A DNA stretch of 64,000 nucleotides from Typha latifolia (taxonomy: Eukaryota; Streptophyta; Magnoliopsida; Poales; Typhaceae): the NCBI GenBank assembly GCA_019914945.1, contig CM034104.1:5458501-5522500 (forward strand), read 5' to 3'. Every line of letters begins with the position of its first letter. Position 1 is the stretch's first letter. Position numbers and translations under genes: made by a program. The notes under the pieces were generated by a model. It did no database searches. It saw only the letters and a program-made list of their open reading frames with translations, and was not told the origin of the DNA. Of this stretch, positions 22,558 through 32,675 are shown one piece after another.

Positions 22558-22981
22558 TATTAGTAATTTGATTAGTGGACTCATATGTTTAATAAAATAT
22601 ATATGGGCATGCCATTAATGTTAAGCCCACTTAAATGATCTATAAGTTTAAATTTATTTTGGGCTTTAGAAATATAATTAAGTTGATATGATTCTAAATG
22701 TGTAGAAGCCCATGTCACAATTAATGGGCTTGTGACGATAAAGCTTATTGGGTTGTGATCTCTGAGGAAGGTTTTAATAAAATATTGACGTGTGAAATTG
22801 AAAGGTGTGAAAACCTATACCTTAGAATTTCTCAACCATCTCCTTCATCTTCCTTCTTCCTTCTGGTATCAATGGCAATGACTATCGATTCAGATTAGTT
22901 TTTATATTATTTTAATATCTCTAGAATTATATTTACATGATTCAATTGATCATGTTTATTGGATTTATTAAAAGTCTTTCA
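22558..22981 (+). repeat. Copia 3' LTR
   Basis: About 424 bases, preceded by the purine-rich CAAGTGAGA stretch. It ends GTCTTTCA and aligns along its length with 18233-18676. Confidence 0.83.
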
Positions 22982-23159
22982 AGTAAAGCATCCTATTTTG
23001 AGTTATTAAACAAATATCTTTCTGAAGAATGCTTAGTTTTTCTCATGTTCCCTTAGTAGATTCTAAGAAGACAAGTGTGGTCGGCTCTGACATGGTAAAT
23101 TCTATGGAAGGGCACTTGTTTATCCGATCACATTTGTGTTACTTTCTCAAGTCTGATCA
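22982..23159 (+). repeat. 3' LTR of the gutted Gypsy element, right part
   Basis: It continues the alignment with 16854-17041 after the Copia insertion. Shared landmarks are CTATTTT, AAATAAGTATCTTT versus AAACAAATATCTTT, GTGATCGACTC versus GTGGTCGGCTC, and TTGTTTATCCGA. Confidence 0.65.
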
Positions 23160-23289
23160 ACCCGGTATCCTCATCAACATTATCATCTTGAGACTGAATT
23201 CTCTTCATGGTCCATTTCAGCAGCTTAGGTATATGTAGTAGAGGCATATCAGTTAGCATCTCATGCATAATTTCTTATCCAATTTATAT

Positions 23290-24110
23290 AATATGATTTC
23301 TTTACTCTCAGACAAATCCCAATGGCAAAACAATCTATAGCATATTTACAAACTTTCTCTTACATATACATATCAAATAGGTCACTCGGCAACAACAAGC
23401 CAATCATTATTAGTAGGATCTTTCACATAGAAGAGTTGTGTTACTTGAGAAGTTAATTGAATGGTTCATAAGACAATTATTGTCTAGTAAAATACAAGTG
23501 CTTGAAATTTACTACAGTGAAACCTAAGTCATCCTTTTCAATTCTCCTACCATGTGAATGAAGATCTGCCTAGTCACACTTGAATGATGCAATTTAGAGG
23601 TGTCCATAATAGTCTAATTCAATGATGTCCTTAGTAAATAACATCATCTGCAATTGGGTTAGCATCTCTAGCACTTAAACAATACAAGTTTGGTTTTAAA
23701 GAAAAGTATCATAACACTTTTGCAGGAATTTTTATATGCCTCTTAGTTGAGGTAATTGCATCATCTTTTGTACACCTTTCAACTATTTTCCATCTAGATG
23801 CACCATAATTGTCACATGAATTTTTATTGGATTTCTCCTTAAAGAACAACATGCAATCATTTAGGCATGCATGATTTTCTCATATCCTAAACCCAAGTCC
23901 CAAATCATCTTTTTCATTTCATAGAATATATTAGGTAATATTTAACCTTCAAGCAGTGCCCTCTTTAATAGTTTAAGTAAATCGGTGAATGAAAAACTGG
24001 TCTATCCATTCAAGCATTTCAAATGAAACAAATGAACAACAAAAGAAACTTCACTACATGTCTTTATAATCCCATTTATGCGTCATCCACAAGCTTATAG
24101 AATTTCTTTA
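23290..24110 (-). pseudogene. CACTA (En/Spm) transposase remnant, TNP2-like
   Basis: On the minus strand, reading from 24.0 kb downward with stops and frame shifts, the sequence gives LGLGYEKI.HA, then NYGASRWKIVERC (about 23790-23830), KIPAKVLxYFSLKPNL (about 23690-23740) and FYVKDPTNNDWLVV (about 23395-23440). These blocks occur in this order in plant CACTA TNP2-type transposases. The CysXXCys of the SRWK block has one Cys changed to Tyr. No CACTA termini were found. Confidence 0.62.
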
Positions 24111-24237
24111 CCTCTACATTAGATACTTCCCAAGGTTTCTGCTGTATACCCCCATCGTTAATTAGATTTGAAAACCTAAATACTTCATGCAACATTGTAT
24201 TCATATAAACTGTGTGCATTTACTTCATTGCATGTTT

Positions 24238-24423
24238 GTTAGGTTTTTATTTGTTGGCAATTGTGTACAAAATATTCTAAGTATATTTTTTCATGTATAT
24301 GAGCTTTACACAAGTCTAGAATATCTCTGATTTGAAGAATTGCAAGATTATTGGAGAAAAGCCGTCGAGTTCACACCGCATTCACAAACGTGTTCGAAAT
24401 ATAATTAATGGCCCTGTCTTATA
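24238..24423 (+). repeat. Plus-strand LTR fragment of the SIRE-like family
   Basis: It starts TGTTAGGTTTTTATTTG like the LTR start read on the minus strand at 28551. It then shares TTCTAAGTA...TGTATATGAGC and TGATTTGAAGA with the minus-strand LTR at 51.3-52.2 kb. It is cut off at about 24423, where an oppositely oriented LTR begins. Confidence 0.55.
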
Positions 24424-24904
24424 GGGTTAGATTAAACCCTTTTATATTCTTAGAGATAAGATAAGTTTATCCAAAGATTCTTGACCGATTCTCTTAGAGA
24501 TAAGATAAATAAAGATAGACCCAAATGCATGTCAAATCTGCTAAGATCCTTTGAACGCTCGCAAGACTCGTTCGAACGCCTATTATTTTCTTCTGTTTTG
24601 GAAAAATGCATTCGAATGCTCGATGGTCCATTCGAACGGCTGAGAAGATTGTTGAATATAGAGTTATTGTTCCTATGTCCTTGGGTATCTTTTATACTAC
24701 TTTGGCCATCATAATATCGTTTGAGCACTTCAATGATGATTCTAAAATCATTTCGAATATTTTGGCTTTAAAATTAATCTTTCACTTCAAACATTTCATA
24801 ACTTGTGCGTATGTTCATACATAAAATCTAGACACATTACATAAATAAAAATTATATTTTGAAACACAATTTGTCAATTACGTTAGTACAAATAAAACCT
24901 AATA
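24424..24904 (-). repeat. 3' LTR (truncated) of the SIRE-like relic
   Basis: It aligns with 28145-28551: both have GTTAGATTAAAC, CTTAGAGATAAGATAA, four TTCGAA-like motifs and GTACAAATAAAA.CTAA. The minus-strand start is TATTAGG, preceded by the purine tract AATGGGAAGAT. The distal half of the LTR is missing. Confidence 0.75.
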
Positions 24905-26699
24905 ATCTTCCCATTGACAATTTGTGATAAAATATAATTTCCTAAAATATAAAGTGTCTACCTATAATAATGTATACATCCTAATAGAACATAACACAAG
25001 TTTTGTTTGCTATTAAAAGTCCTGCAGAATTTTAATATTCATACCAAGTGAAATGCATGTGAGGTTATAAAAATAAATTAACCAATTTATAGCAAACCAA
25101 ACTGAAATAACTAATTCCATTATATATCACTCTCCTCCTTTTTTTGTCATAAATTGACAAAGAATGAAAATACTCATGCTCCCCTGAAAAGCAAGACAAA
25201 AAGATGGAAATTGAAATGTCAAGAGACTTACTTTTATTCATTGACGTTGGTCCTTTATATATACATTGAGACATATCTTCTATATGGAAAGAATGCCTAT
25301 AATATAGCTGTTGTCTAAGCTATACATGGTGAAATAAAACTGAAATAAAAAATTGATTGCTGATTGATAGAACATCCCAAATATAGTTGATAGACATTCC
25401 AACAATAGAGGATTTGGCATCCCTTAATCGATACTTATTCCAATTATGGTGAATCTCATTCTTAACATCCCCTCAAAATCATAGTCTATTTCACATTATT
25501 TTGCATTGAATATATTTCACAAATGCGCAAAGTATTCAAAGTCTTAAATCCAATTTTTAAGTATTCAAAGTTAAAATGGTTCACAAATTAAAAGATTTAA
25601 CATTTGAGTTCATATATCATATTCAAGTATTTTTTTTGTTGATGCACTAAAGAATTTCAAACGGACTTATGAAAGAAGTGAGACTCATTATAAAGTCAAG
25701 AGAAAATAGATGCATAAATGATTATATAAGCATATTATAAACTAAGCAGTTTGATCACTCAAAATTGTCAAAAAAGATATCCAATTGTAGTGTCTTGATA
25801 ATTCACTCTAGTAAGGGATGAATATACAAGGCAATTCTAAGATATCAAACATCAAAAGAAGACACTAAGCTGAAGTCAAACCAAACTTAATTCATATTCT
25901 CCCCTTTGAATTCAAGAACATCTTTTTCTTTTACTTTTTATTTTTTAACTTTTTTATTTTTTTCTCTATTTATATAAAATAATCAGTTTGGTGGAATGAT
26001 AGCTTTCACACATGAGTTAGGTAGCCATTTTCTTACAATGCATCCTATTAAAAATATAGATAACTCATGGATGATATAGAGGTGCACAGTGTCAAATTGG
26101 ACACCTTCAAGACGGCTTTCACACTAATCATGTGGTAGCCCTTTTTACTAATATTTTAATAAGAAGAAATATTAGGAGGGTGAAACTAAGTCAAAAAGTC
26201 AAACAGTGAATATCAACACAATAAGTAAGATATCTAAATAACACCTTATGATATAATGCTTATACAAAGATTAAATCAAAATAACTATAATCGATGTGCG
26301 TGGAAGGTAATATAAAAAATATTCAAGAGTAAACAAGACACTTAGAGATAATATATAAAATATTAATACAAGTGACTATTACTCTAATATTAATTCTATA
26401 ATAAGACGACTTTATGTCGGAAGAGTCACTCTTATTCAATAAGTGTATCAAAGTTTTAAAATTTATCTTTTTAAAGAAAATCCAAAAAAAGGAAAATGAG
26501 AAATTGTAAACCTAAAAAATATATTCTAAAATGCACAAATTATCAACTAATCCAAAAAAAAAATCTAAAACTCAAAAATCATATATATATAATATATAGC
26601 CAGGGAATAGAAATAAGCAATCAAACTCCTCCCTAGTTAACATATCTCACTAAGGGATCACTCAATAGCACTACCCCGAAGAGGTGCCAAAATGTCTTC

Positions 26700-27600
26700 T
26701 TTCTTACCCAAACTTATATAGTTTCTAACCCATAATAAAAATGATGTTTAGGTTTTTGCACAAATTTACAATGTGGCCTAATGTATCCTTTAACTCCAGA
26801 ATAATGACAAGTAGGAATATAAATTCTAGTATTAGATCTATTCCTATATGCCTTAACATTCAAATTACACTTCTCATTATGTTACTTAATATTTGTCTTA
26901 TAATCAATATGAGAAGTATTAATGTAATGATAAGATGATTGAATAAAAGAAGGAGAAGAATATACAATACATTGCACTTTCAGAGAAGAGGTATTTGATC
27001 ATTACCATTATATCTTTGCTCATGCAAATTAACATCCAAATATCTAGATTAATTTTTTTGCACTTGTAGAATTTTTTGTATAATTTTTTGTAAGCTCCTT
27101 ATAATTTTGAATCATCTTCAGAAACTATCACATTTGGATCTTGTTCATACTTAAAGATTTATTAGAAAGCTCAGTAGATAACAAAGAAGTAGTGAAAGCG
27201 ATATAATTTTCTTTTTCGGATGTAAAGTCGTCATCATTAGAATTATTAGAATCATCCAAGTGGCTTGCAAAGTCTTGCTCTTTTCTTAAAGTGATTACGG
27301 CATTCATGAGCAATACTTCCGTAACCTTAGCATTCATAACATTGAATTACTCTCCTTGATAATTGCTTCTAGGTCTTTTCCTTTCACATTAAGAGGTTTT
27401 GAAAAAATCCTTAATCATTTTCTTAAAGAGCCTTATCAATTCAACGTCAAAATCATTATTCTCATTAGACTTTAGAAAATTATACATCCTATCTTTCCAA
27501 TATGAATTTTTAGATCTATCTTACACAGGAGGTTTATTAATACATTCTCTAAAAAAATTTATCTCCTAAAAGATCTCTCTAAGCTAAGCTAAAAGAGTCT
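26700..27600 (-). pseudogene. SIRE-like Copia gag remnant
   Basis: The minus-strand 69-codon frame at 27128-27337 includes LDDSNNSNDDDFTSEKENYI, an acidic segment typical of gag upstream of the zinc knuckle. The knuckle, about 26755-26800, reads CHYSGVKGYIRPHC, with Ser for the second Cys and Tyr for the His, so it could not bind zinc normally. Surrounding frames are broken. Confidence 0.6.
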
Positions 27601-27649
27601 ATTCTGATACTAATTGAAATAACTGAAACTTACGTGAATCCTTAGGTAT

Positions 27650-27663
27650 ACTATAATACCAAT
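27650..27663 (-). other. Primer-binding site of the SIRE-like relic
   Basis: The minus strand reads ATTGGTATTATAG, next to the LTR end TTTTTCA. It resembles the initiator tRNA-Met site TGGTATCAGAGC with later changes. Confidence 0.6.
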
Positions 27664-28551
27664 TGAAAAATGTAAGAAATGCCCTTGGAGATATAATCTA
27701 TCACACGTTATCGATAATAATATGCAGAAAATAAAGTGTGAAAAAAATAATCGCAAATACAAAACTTTTTACATGAAAAAACCCCAAATCGGGTGAAAAA
27801 TTATAGATTTAAACTATAATCAAAACCAATCACTAAAATATGTAGCAGTTAATAAGAAGCTTACAGATCACTTATCAATTCCCATGACTCAATCTGTACT
27901 AACTTTGCTCACTAAACCAAACGATGCACTGCTTCCCATGATAAGTTTCTAAACCTTAGTAACCCTCAAGACGTAGTTCTTCCGGATCTGATGTAAATGC
28001 ATATAGTTAAGAACGATTCAATACGTTTCGTCTAAAATAGAGAAATGATCTCCAATGACCTCCAAAAGATGATCTCAATATTGATCCATGACTTCTTTAA
28101 ACGATGATCTCCAATTTAATAAATGATTCTTAGCCTCCTAGGTTAGATTAAACTCTTTTATATTCTTAGAGATAAGATAAATATATCTTATAGATAAGAT
28201 AAATATTTATTTAAAGATTCTTCATGGATTCTCTTAGAGAAGATAAATAAAGATAGACTCAAATCTAAGTCAAATTTGCCAAGGTCATTCGAACGCCCAC
28301 AAGAGCTATTCGAATGCCTATTGTTTTATTCTCAGTAAAATGTGTTCGAATGCCTGATAGTCCGTTGGAATGGCTGCGCATACTATTGAATGTAAAGTTG
28401 CTATTCTTGTGCCTTTGGGCACTTCAATAACGATTCTAAAACTGTTTTAAATACTTTCACTTTAAAATCAATCTTCCATATCAAACATCTAAATAAAATT
28501 ATATTTTAAAATATAATTTGCCAATTATATTAGTACAAATAAAATCTAACA
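27664..28551 (-). repeat. 5' LTR of the SIRE-like relic, 888 bp
   Basis: On the minus strand it starts TGTTAGATTTTATTTG and ends TTTTTCA, the canonical TG...CA ends. It contains four TTCGAA-like motifs at about 28285-28375. Confidence 0.78.
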
Positions 28552-28861
28552 TACTAGTTTTCATATACAGAGCTACTCCAAGCTCAATACTGTTACTTAA
28601 GAATCAACGACCATTCTCACTTATGAATCAACAAACACTAGTTGCTTCTTTTTAGCTGACATTGAGAGAGGGGAGACTCTCTAGTATCATAGAAGAGAAA
28701 AAAAAAACTTAAGATCTCTCTATTTAGATCCTTCATGGCCATGAAGAGTACAACTCCAATCCCAACTCCATCTCTTCCTTATTAATCATCATCTCCACCT
28801 CTTTGATTTCCCTCTCAAACTACAAAAAAAAAGTTAATTACGTTGACACCCCTTGAATTAT
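28552..28861. other. Spacer, no gene seen
   Basis: AT-rich sequence between the SIRE-like LTR and the long-TIR element. Nothing was recognised. Confidence 0.5.
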
Positions 28862-30090
28862 ACCCAATTTTTATGGAGCCCTTCTAAAGTTTTTCAGGTT
28901 ACAATGTCACCCCTAAACTTTGGGGCAAAGTGAAACAGGTAACAGCGGTGATGGAAAACACGTAATAACTAACTATACCCTTAATTAATATATCACAATA
29001 TTATTAATTTTAAAAAATAATTTAAAATATTAATTCTCTCTCCTACTCTCTCTTCTCTCTCCCGCAGCCTCCCATCCTACGCAGCTCGACAGCGGAGCTC
29101 GTCACGGCCTCCCCGTCCCACGCGGCGCGACAATGAGCTCGCCACAGCCTTGCGTTCCCATGTGGCACGGTAGTGAGCTTCTTGCTACCTCACATTCCCA
29201 TGCGGCGAAAAGGAGGACGTTGAGTCGATTAATCTTGTCATGACTAACTGATCAACAAGCCGTTCACTTCTTCCTGCATTTGCTAAAAGATTGCGTCCAT
29301 GCGAGAACATCCCTCCCCCTTTTTTTGCCTATGAGCTAGTTTCCAGCTCCAACTTGTTTGCTCCACCTACACAGCCGCTCACACACTTCGTTTGGAATCT
29401 CATCGCTGTCCTAATAGGCTATTCTCACTGACCCAAGGAAGACAAGTTCCACTCTTATCTCACGTTGCTGCTCTCCTTAATGTCATATACGGGATGCTCG
29501 AGGCTCCCCCAATTGACAGCTACGGCTGTTGGAGAGTTTCAAGAAGACCAATGAGCACCCATTGATCGAGTTGGGGAGTTTACCTCTGCCTTCTTCTTGG
29601 AGATTGATCAAGCAAAAAAAATCTAGTTGATTATGAGACTTGATGATAGAGGAGAATTTCTAATAGAGCGGAAAGACCTAGTGAAAAGGAAAGCAAAAGC
29701 ACTTTCAAGAGATCTGTGGCAGCGAGCTCGCCGCGGCCTCGCGTTCCCATGCGGCGCGGCTGCTCGAGGAGGGAGGGAGGGAAGGAGGGATGGAGAGAAT
29801 AGGGTAGTGATAGTGAGGAGTGGAGGAAGGAAGAAGATTGAATATAATAATAAAAAATTTAATTTTTTATTAGAAATTTTTTTATTCTAATTTAATTAAT
29901 GGGTTGCATAAATATTACAAGGGCATTTAGGTCATTTAGAATTAATTATGTTTGATATAACTGCCATGTAGCTGACTCACCTAATTTTTCTGACAGTATA
30001 TTAACAGAAGGATGACATTGAAATTTTTAGGGTGTTTAGGGGTGATATTGTAACCTAAAAAAATTTAGGGAGTCTCCGTAAAAACTGGGT
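28862..30090. mobile_element. Long-TIR DNA transposon with GC-rich interior (Mutator-like?)
   Basis: The first 75 or so bases (ACCCAATTTTTATGGAG..., GTTACAATGTCACCCCTAAA) recur as the imperfect reverse complement of the last 75 or so bases (ACCCAGTTTTTACGGAG..., GTTACAATATCACCCCTAAA). The interior is GC-rich, with a phrase like CCTCGCGTTCCCATGCGGCGCGG repeated in diverged form near 29090, 29150, 29190 and 29730. The ends fit Mutator-like elements. No transposase and no clear target duplication were found. The 87-codon frame at 29627-29890 is not recognised. Confidence 0.65.
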
Positions 30091-30782
30091 AAGCCACACG
30101 CACCACCGCGGCTAGTAGGAAGATAGGTCGGATGACCACTGAGAGGGCTCAATGCAACCACTTCCCCATCATCTTCTCAAGCACGATTGGATTTGAATAG
30201 ATATTTTAGAGATTTAGGGAAAATGGTTTATTTTGTTGGGAGTTTTTGTAAATTTTTCTTGTGTAAGTTGGTTGGAAATTCCTTTTTCAACCCAAATTTT
30301 TATCCATGCACTTTTTTGCCCACGAATATTTTTAGCATTTTTTTTCATAATATTTTTGGCATTTACTGCAGTGGCATTTCACTAATATCACTAAATATTT
30401 ATATTTTACAATATCAAATAATATATGCAGATAAAAGTGCATCTATCGTGGCATTAAGCTATGATTATTAATGTAATCATATAAACACTAACATTTTATC
30501 ATTAACAACCCTCTTATCCAAACATCATTTTCTGAGACATGGTTGAAATTAACAAAAAAATATGCTAGCTAATTTTTCATTATTTATAAGGTTTAGGAAG
30601 AAACCTTGCACATATTTCTATGATAACCCTACAATTGTTGGAGGCCTGGACTTTACAAAACCTCCAATTTTAAATAATGATTGCCAAGCAATAGTCTTGA
30701 AGAGGAATGAGGAAGTGGATAAGATGGTTTCTTCTGAGTTTAAGGCAATGGGGGCAATGGGGGTAGAGAATAGCATTTTGTG
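30091..30782. other. AT-rich DNA, no gene recognised
   Basis: Two open frames (30187-30471 and 30562-30783) show no family features and have composition typical of non-coding DNA. Confidence 0.5.
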
Positions 30783-31500
30783 ATTTTTTTTTTTTTTTTT
30801 TTGATAATGTTTTAAGGAAGAGAGAGAACCTTAGGACCTGTAAATGAACATGATATCATTTCTATCAAAGAGAGGTTTACAAGTAAAGATGAAGGGGGTT
30901 TTAGGGAGAGCAGGGACGAGAAGTCCTAAAAGTAAATAGGAGATCAAGGAGGAAAAGAACACCTATCCACAACTGCCAAATCTCATAGAGGGAGATATCT
31001 ATGCTGATCTGAGTTCTAATTTCATGTGGAAAAAATCCTCCTAGTGCTCTCCATCTAAAGGAGCCATCAGAGAGTCCCCATCAAGCGGTTGAAAACCTTG
31101 CATATGCCGGGCCTCACGAAGGAGAATCTCTACATAGACTAGTCCAAGATTGTGGATAGAGGATTCGTTGCTCCTAGCGATGGAAAGGAGCTCGAGAAGT
31201 GCAGTGTGACAAGGCACCTCAAGCAGAAGGTGCATTAATTGTGAATGAACTCTTAACGTACTGTTGCGAAGCTGGGCAACCCAGAAGACCATTAAGCCAT
31301 TAAAGCACCGAGGCAGAAAGGATGCCACTGAGGGAGCGAGTAGAGCAGGCCTTGGTCGCGGTCACGCTCCAGGAGGAAGACTTTGAAGGAAAGCATACAT
31401 AATATCCTATTCCTTAGATGTAGGCCCGTCCATCCTCTACGGGTGCCTTAGAGATGAGGAGTGGAGGAGTTGGGAAAGTGGAGGATTGGGCTTGGAAGGC
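30783..31500 (-). mobile_element. Poly(A)-terminated retroposon 3' end (LINE-like), minus strand
   Basis: A run of about 18 T at 30785-30802 is a poly(A) tail when read on the minus strand. It directly follows transcript-like sequence that is GC-richer than its surroundings. A 95-codon frame (31041-31328) with interrupted continuations on both sides is not clearly recognised. It could be the tail of a LINE or a processed retrocopy. Confidence 0.42.
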
Positions 31501-32675
31501 CAACAATTTTGGAAAGTAGAGATAGAATGGCATCTAATCTATATAAATTTTAGAGAAAAAAAAGGGTGAAAAACTATTGGAAGTGGATTTCAGGCACTTG
31601 TTTTTTCCTCTGCATCCAATGAAACCAACAAAGCTTTAGTCGCAAATCTTCTATTCTTTTCTTCTTCTTTTACTGATAATTTGTGAGTCATAGAAACATT
31701 TGTAAGCTAGACAAGAGATCCGTTGTTATTTCATGAAAGCATTCTGTGGTTGCAGTAAGAGAAATCATCATTTTCTCTTTTTTTGTCCTCAAAACTCGAG
31801 TACCTCCTTTCACCCAGGACCCTAGCCATCTGTGATGTGTGCTAAACACTAATTAATTAAGTCATGAAAAAGAGATATACAAATTGAGAGCAATTTTGAC
31901 CAGCTAGATATGCATGAGCTAAAATTTTTATGAACTTAAATCAGTTGAAATTCATATATATCTTTTTGGTTATTTCTTTTCCCCCATTTCTCAGTCACTG
32001 GCTTGGAGAATCTGACGACTTAAGTTGCTTGGATCAATTTATATATGGAGTCTTTGAGTTTTAACTGTAATCCTTGTTGAAGTTGGAGCAAATTGCTGAC
32101 AGATTGGAAGCTCAAGTCGCCATAAGCTTACAGCTCAAAAGAGAAAAAGAACCAGAACAGATAACTACTATAACTATTCTAAACAATTGCCAACATAAAA
32201 TCATCCGTATCCATTAATTTATCAAACACAAGCGACTTAGAAAAAGCCGGACCACCTTAAATTCTTGTGTTGGTTCTGCTCTTGCAAGCTACTACTTTTT
32301 TATTTTATCAGAAGTTCAACAAATGAGGAGATGCACTACTACTATGCCTAAGATTCAAATAACTAAAGTAGTTCAAGTCATCACAAAAAAGAAAACCAAT
32401 GGTACTCTCAGATTGCAAGCAGATCAAAGCTAAATGCATAACTTACATTTCGCTTCTGTTTAATCTACAACGGTGGTTACTCCTGGACAAGGATAAATTG
32501 CTGAAGATTCCAATGTTCTAGGAAAAAAAAAACCCAACTACTCAAGTATCTTTTCACTTTCTAACTTGTATTATAATTTGTGTAGAGTGGTAACTTTACA
32601 ATAAATAGGAGTGGTGAGATTTTCACAAGAAAGTATTGAGAGCTTGCGACGTTTAAATATTTTTCAGAAAAATAT
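31501..32675. other. Region downstream of the F-box gene, no other gene seen
   Basis: Presumably contains the 3' untranslated region of the minus-strand F-box gene near its right side. No repeat or other gene was recognised. Confidence 0.5.

Larger units (their letters stand above)
18233..22981 (+). mobile_element. Copia (Ty1) retrotransposon, reverse transcriptase deleted
   Basis: LTRs are at 18233-18676 and 22558-22981. A primer-binding site TGGTATCAGAGC (initiator tRNA-Met type) lies two bases after the 5' LTR. The order gag, protease, integrase, then RNase H is diagnostic of Copia. The segment between integrase and RNase H, normally reverse transcriptase, is missing at about 21600-21700. 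Coding frames contain stops, so this is a dead copy. The LTRs differ by scattered substitutions and a deletion of about 20 bases in the 3' copy, so the insertion is not recent. Confidence 0.88.
16621..23159 (+). mobile_element. Gutted Gypsy (Ty3) retrotransposon with a Copia element inside its 3' LTR
   Basis: Two related LTRs begin TGTCCAAGCTCAAG at 16621 and 17883. The first runs to about 17041. The second is 17883-18232 plus 22982-23159, split by the Copia element at 18233-22981. Only about 840 bases of internal sequence remain, ending in integrase-type remnants. It is plus strand, as shown by the order of the integrase tail, purine-rich stretch (AAGAGAGAA) and LTR start. No target duplication was found. 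Confidence 0.72.
24424..28551 (-). mobile_element. SIRE/Maximus-like Copia relic, pol deleted, minus strand
   Basis: The 5' LTR is 27664-28551 and the truncated 3' LTR is 24424-24904. A primer-binding site lies on the minus strand at about 27650-27663. A gag relic at about 26700-27600 ends in a CHYSGVKGYIRPHC zinc-knuckle-like motif typical of this lineage. No protease, integrase or reverse transcriptase is visible in the remaining 2.7 kb of interior. AT-rich sequence at 24905-26640 is non-coding and resembles the DNA beside the LTR at 52.2-52.7 kb. Confidence 0.68.
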
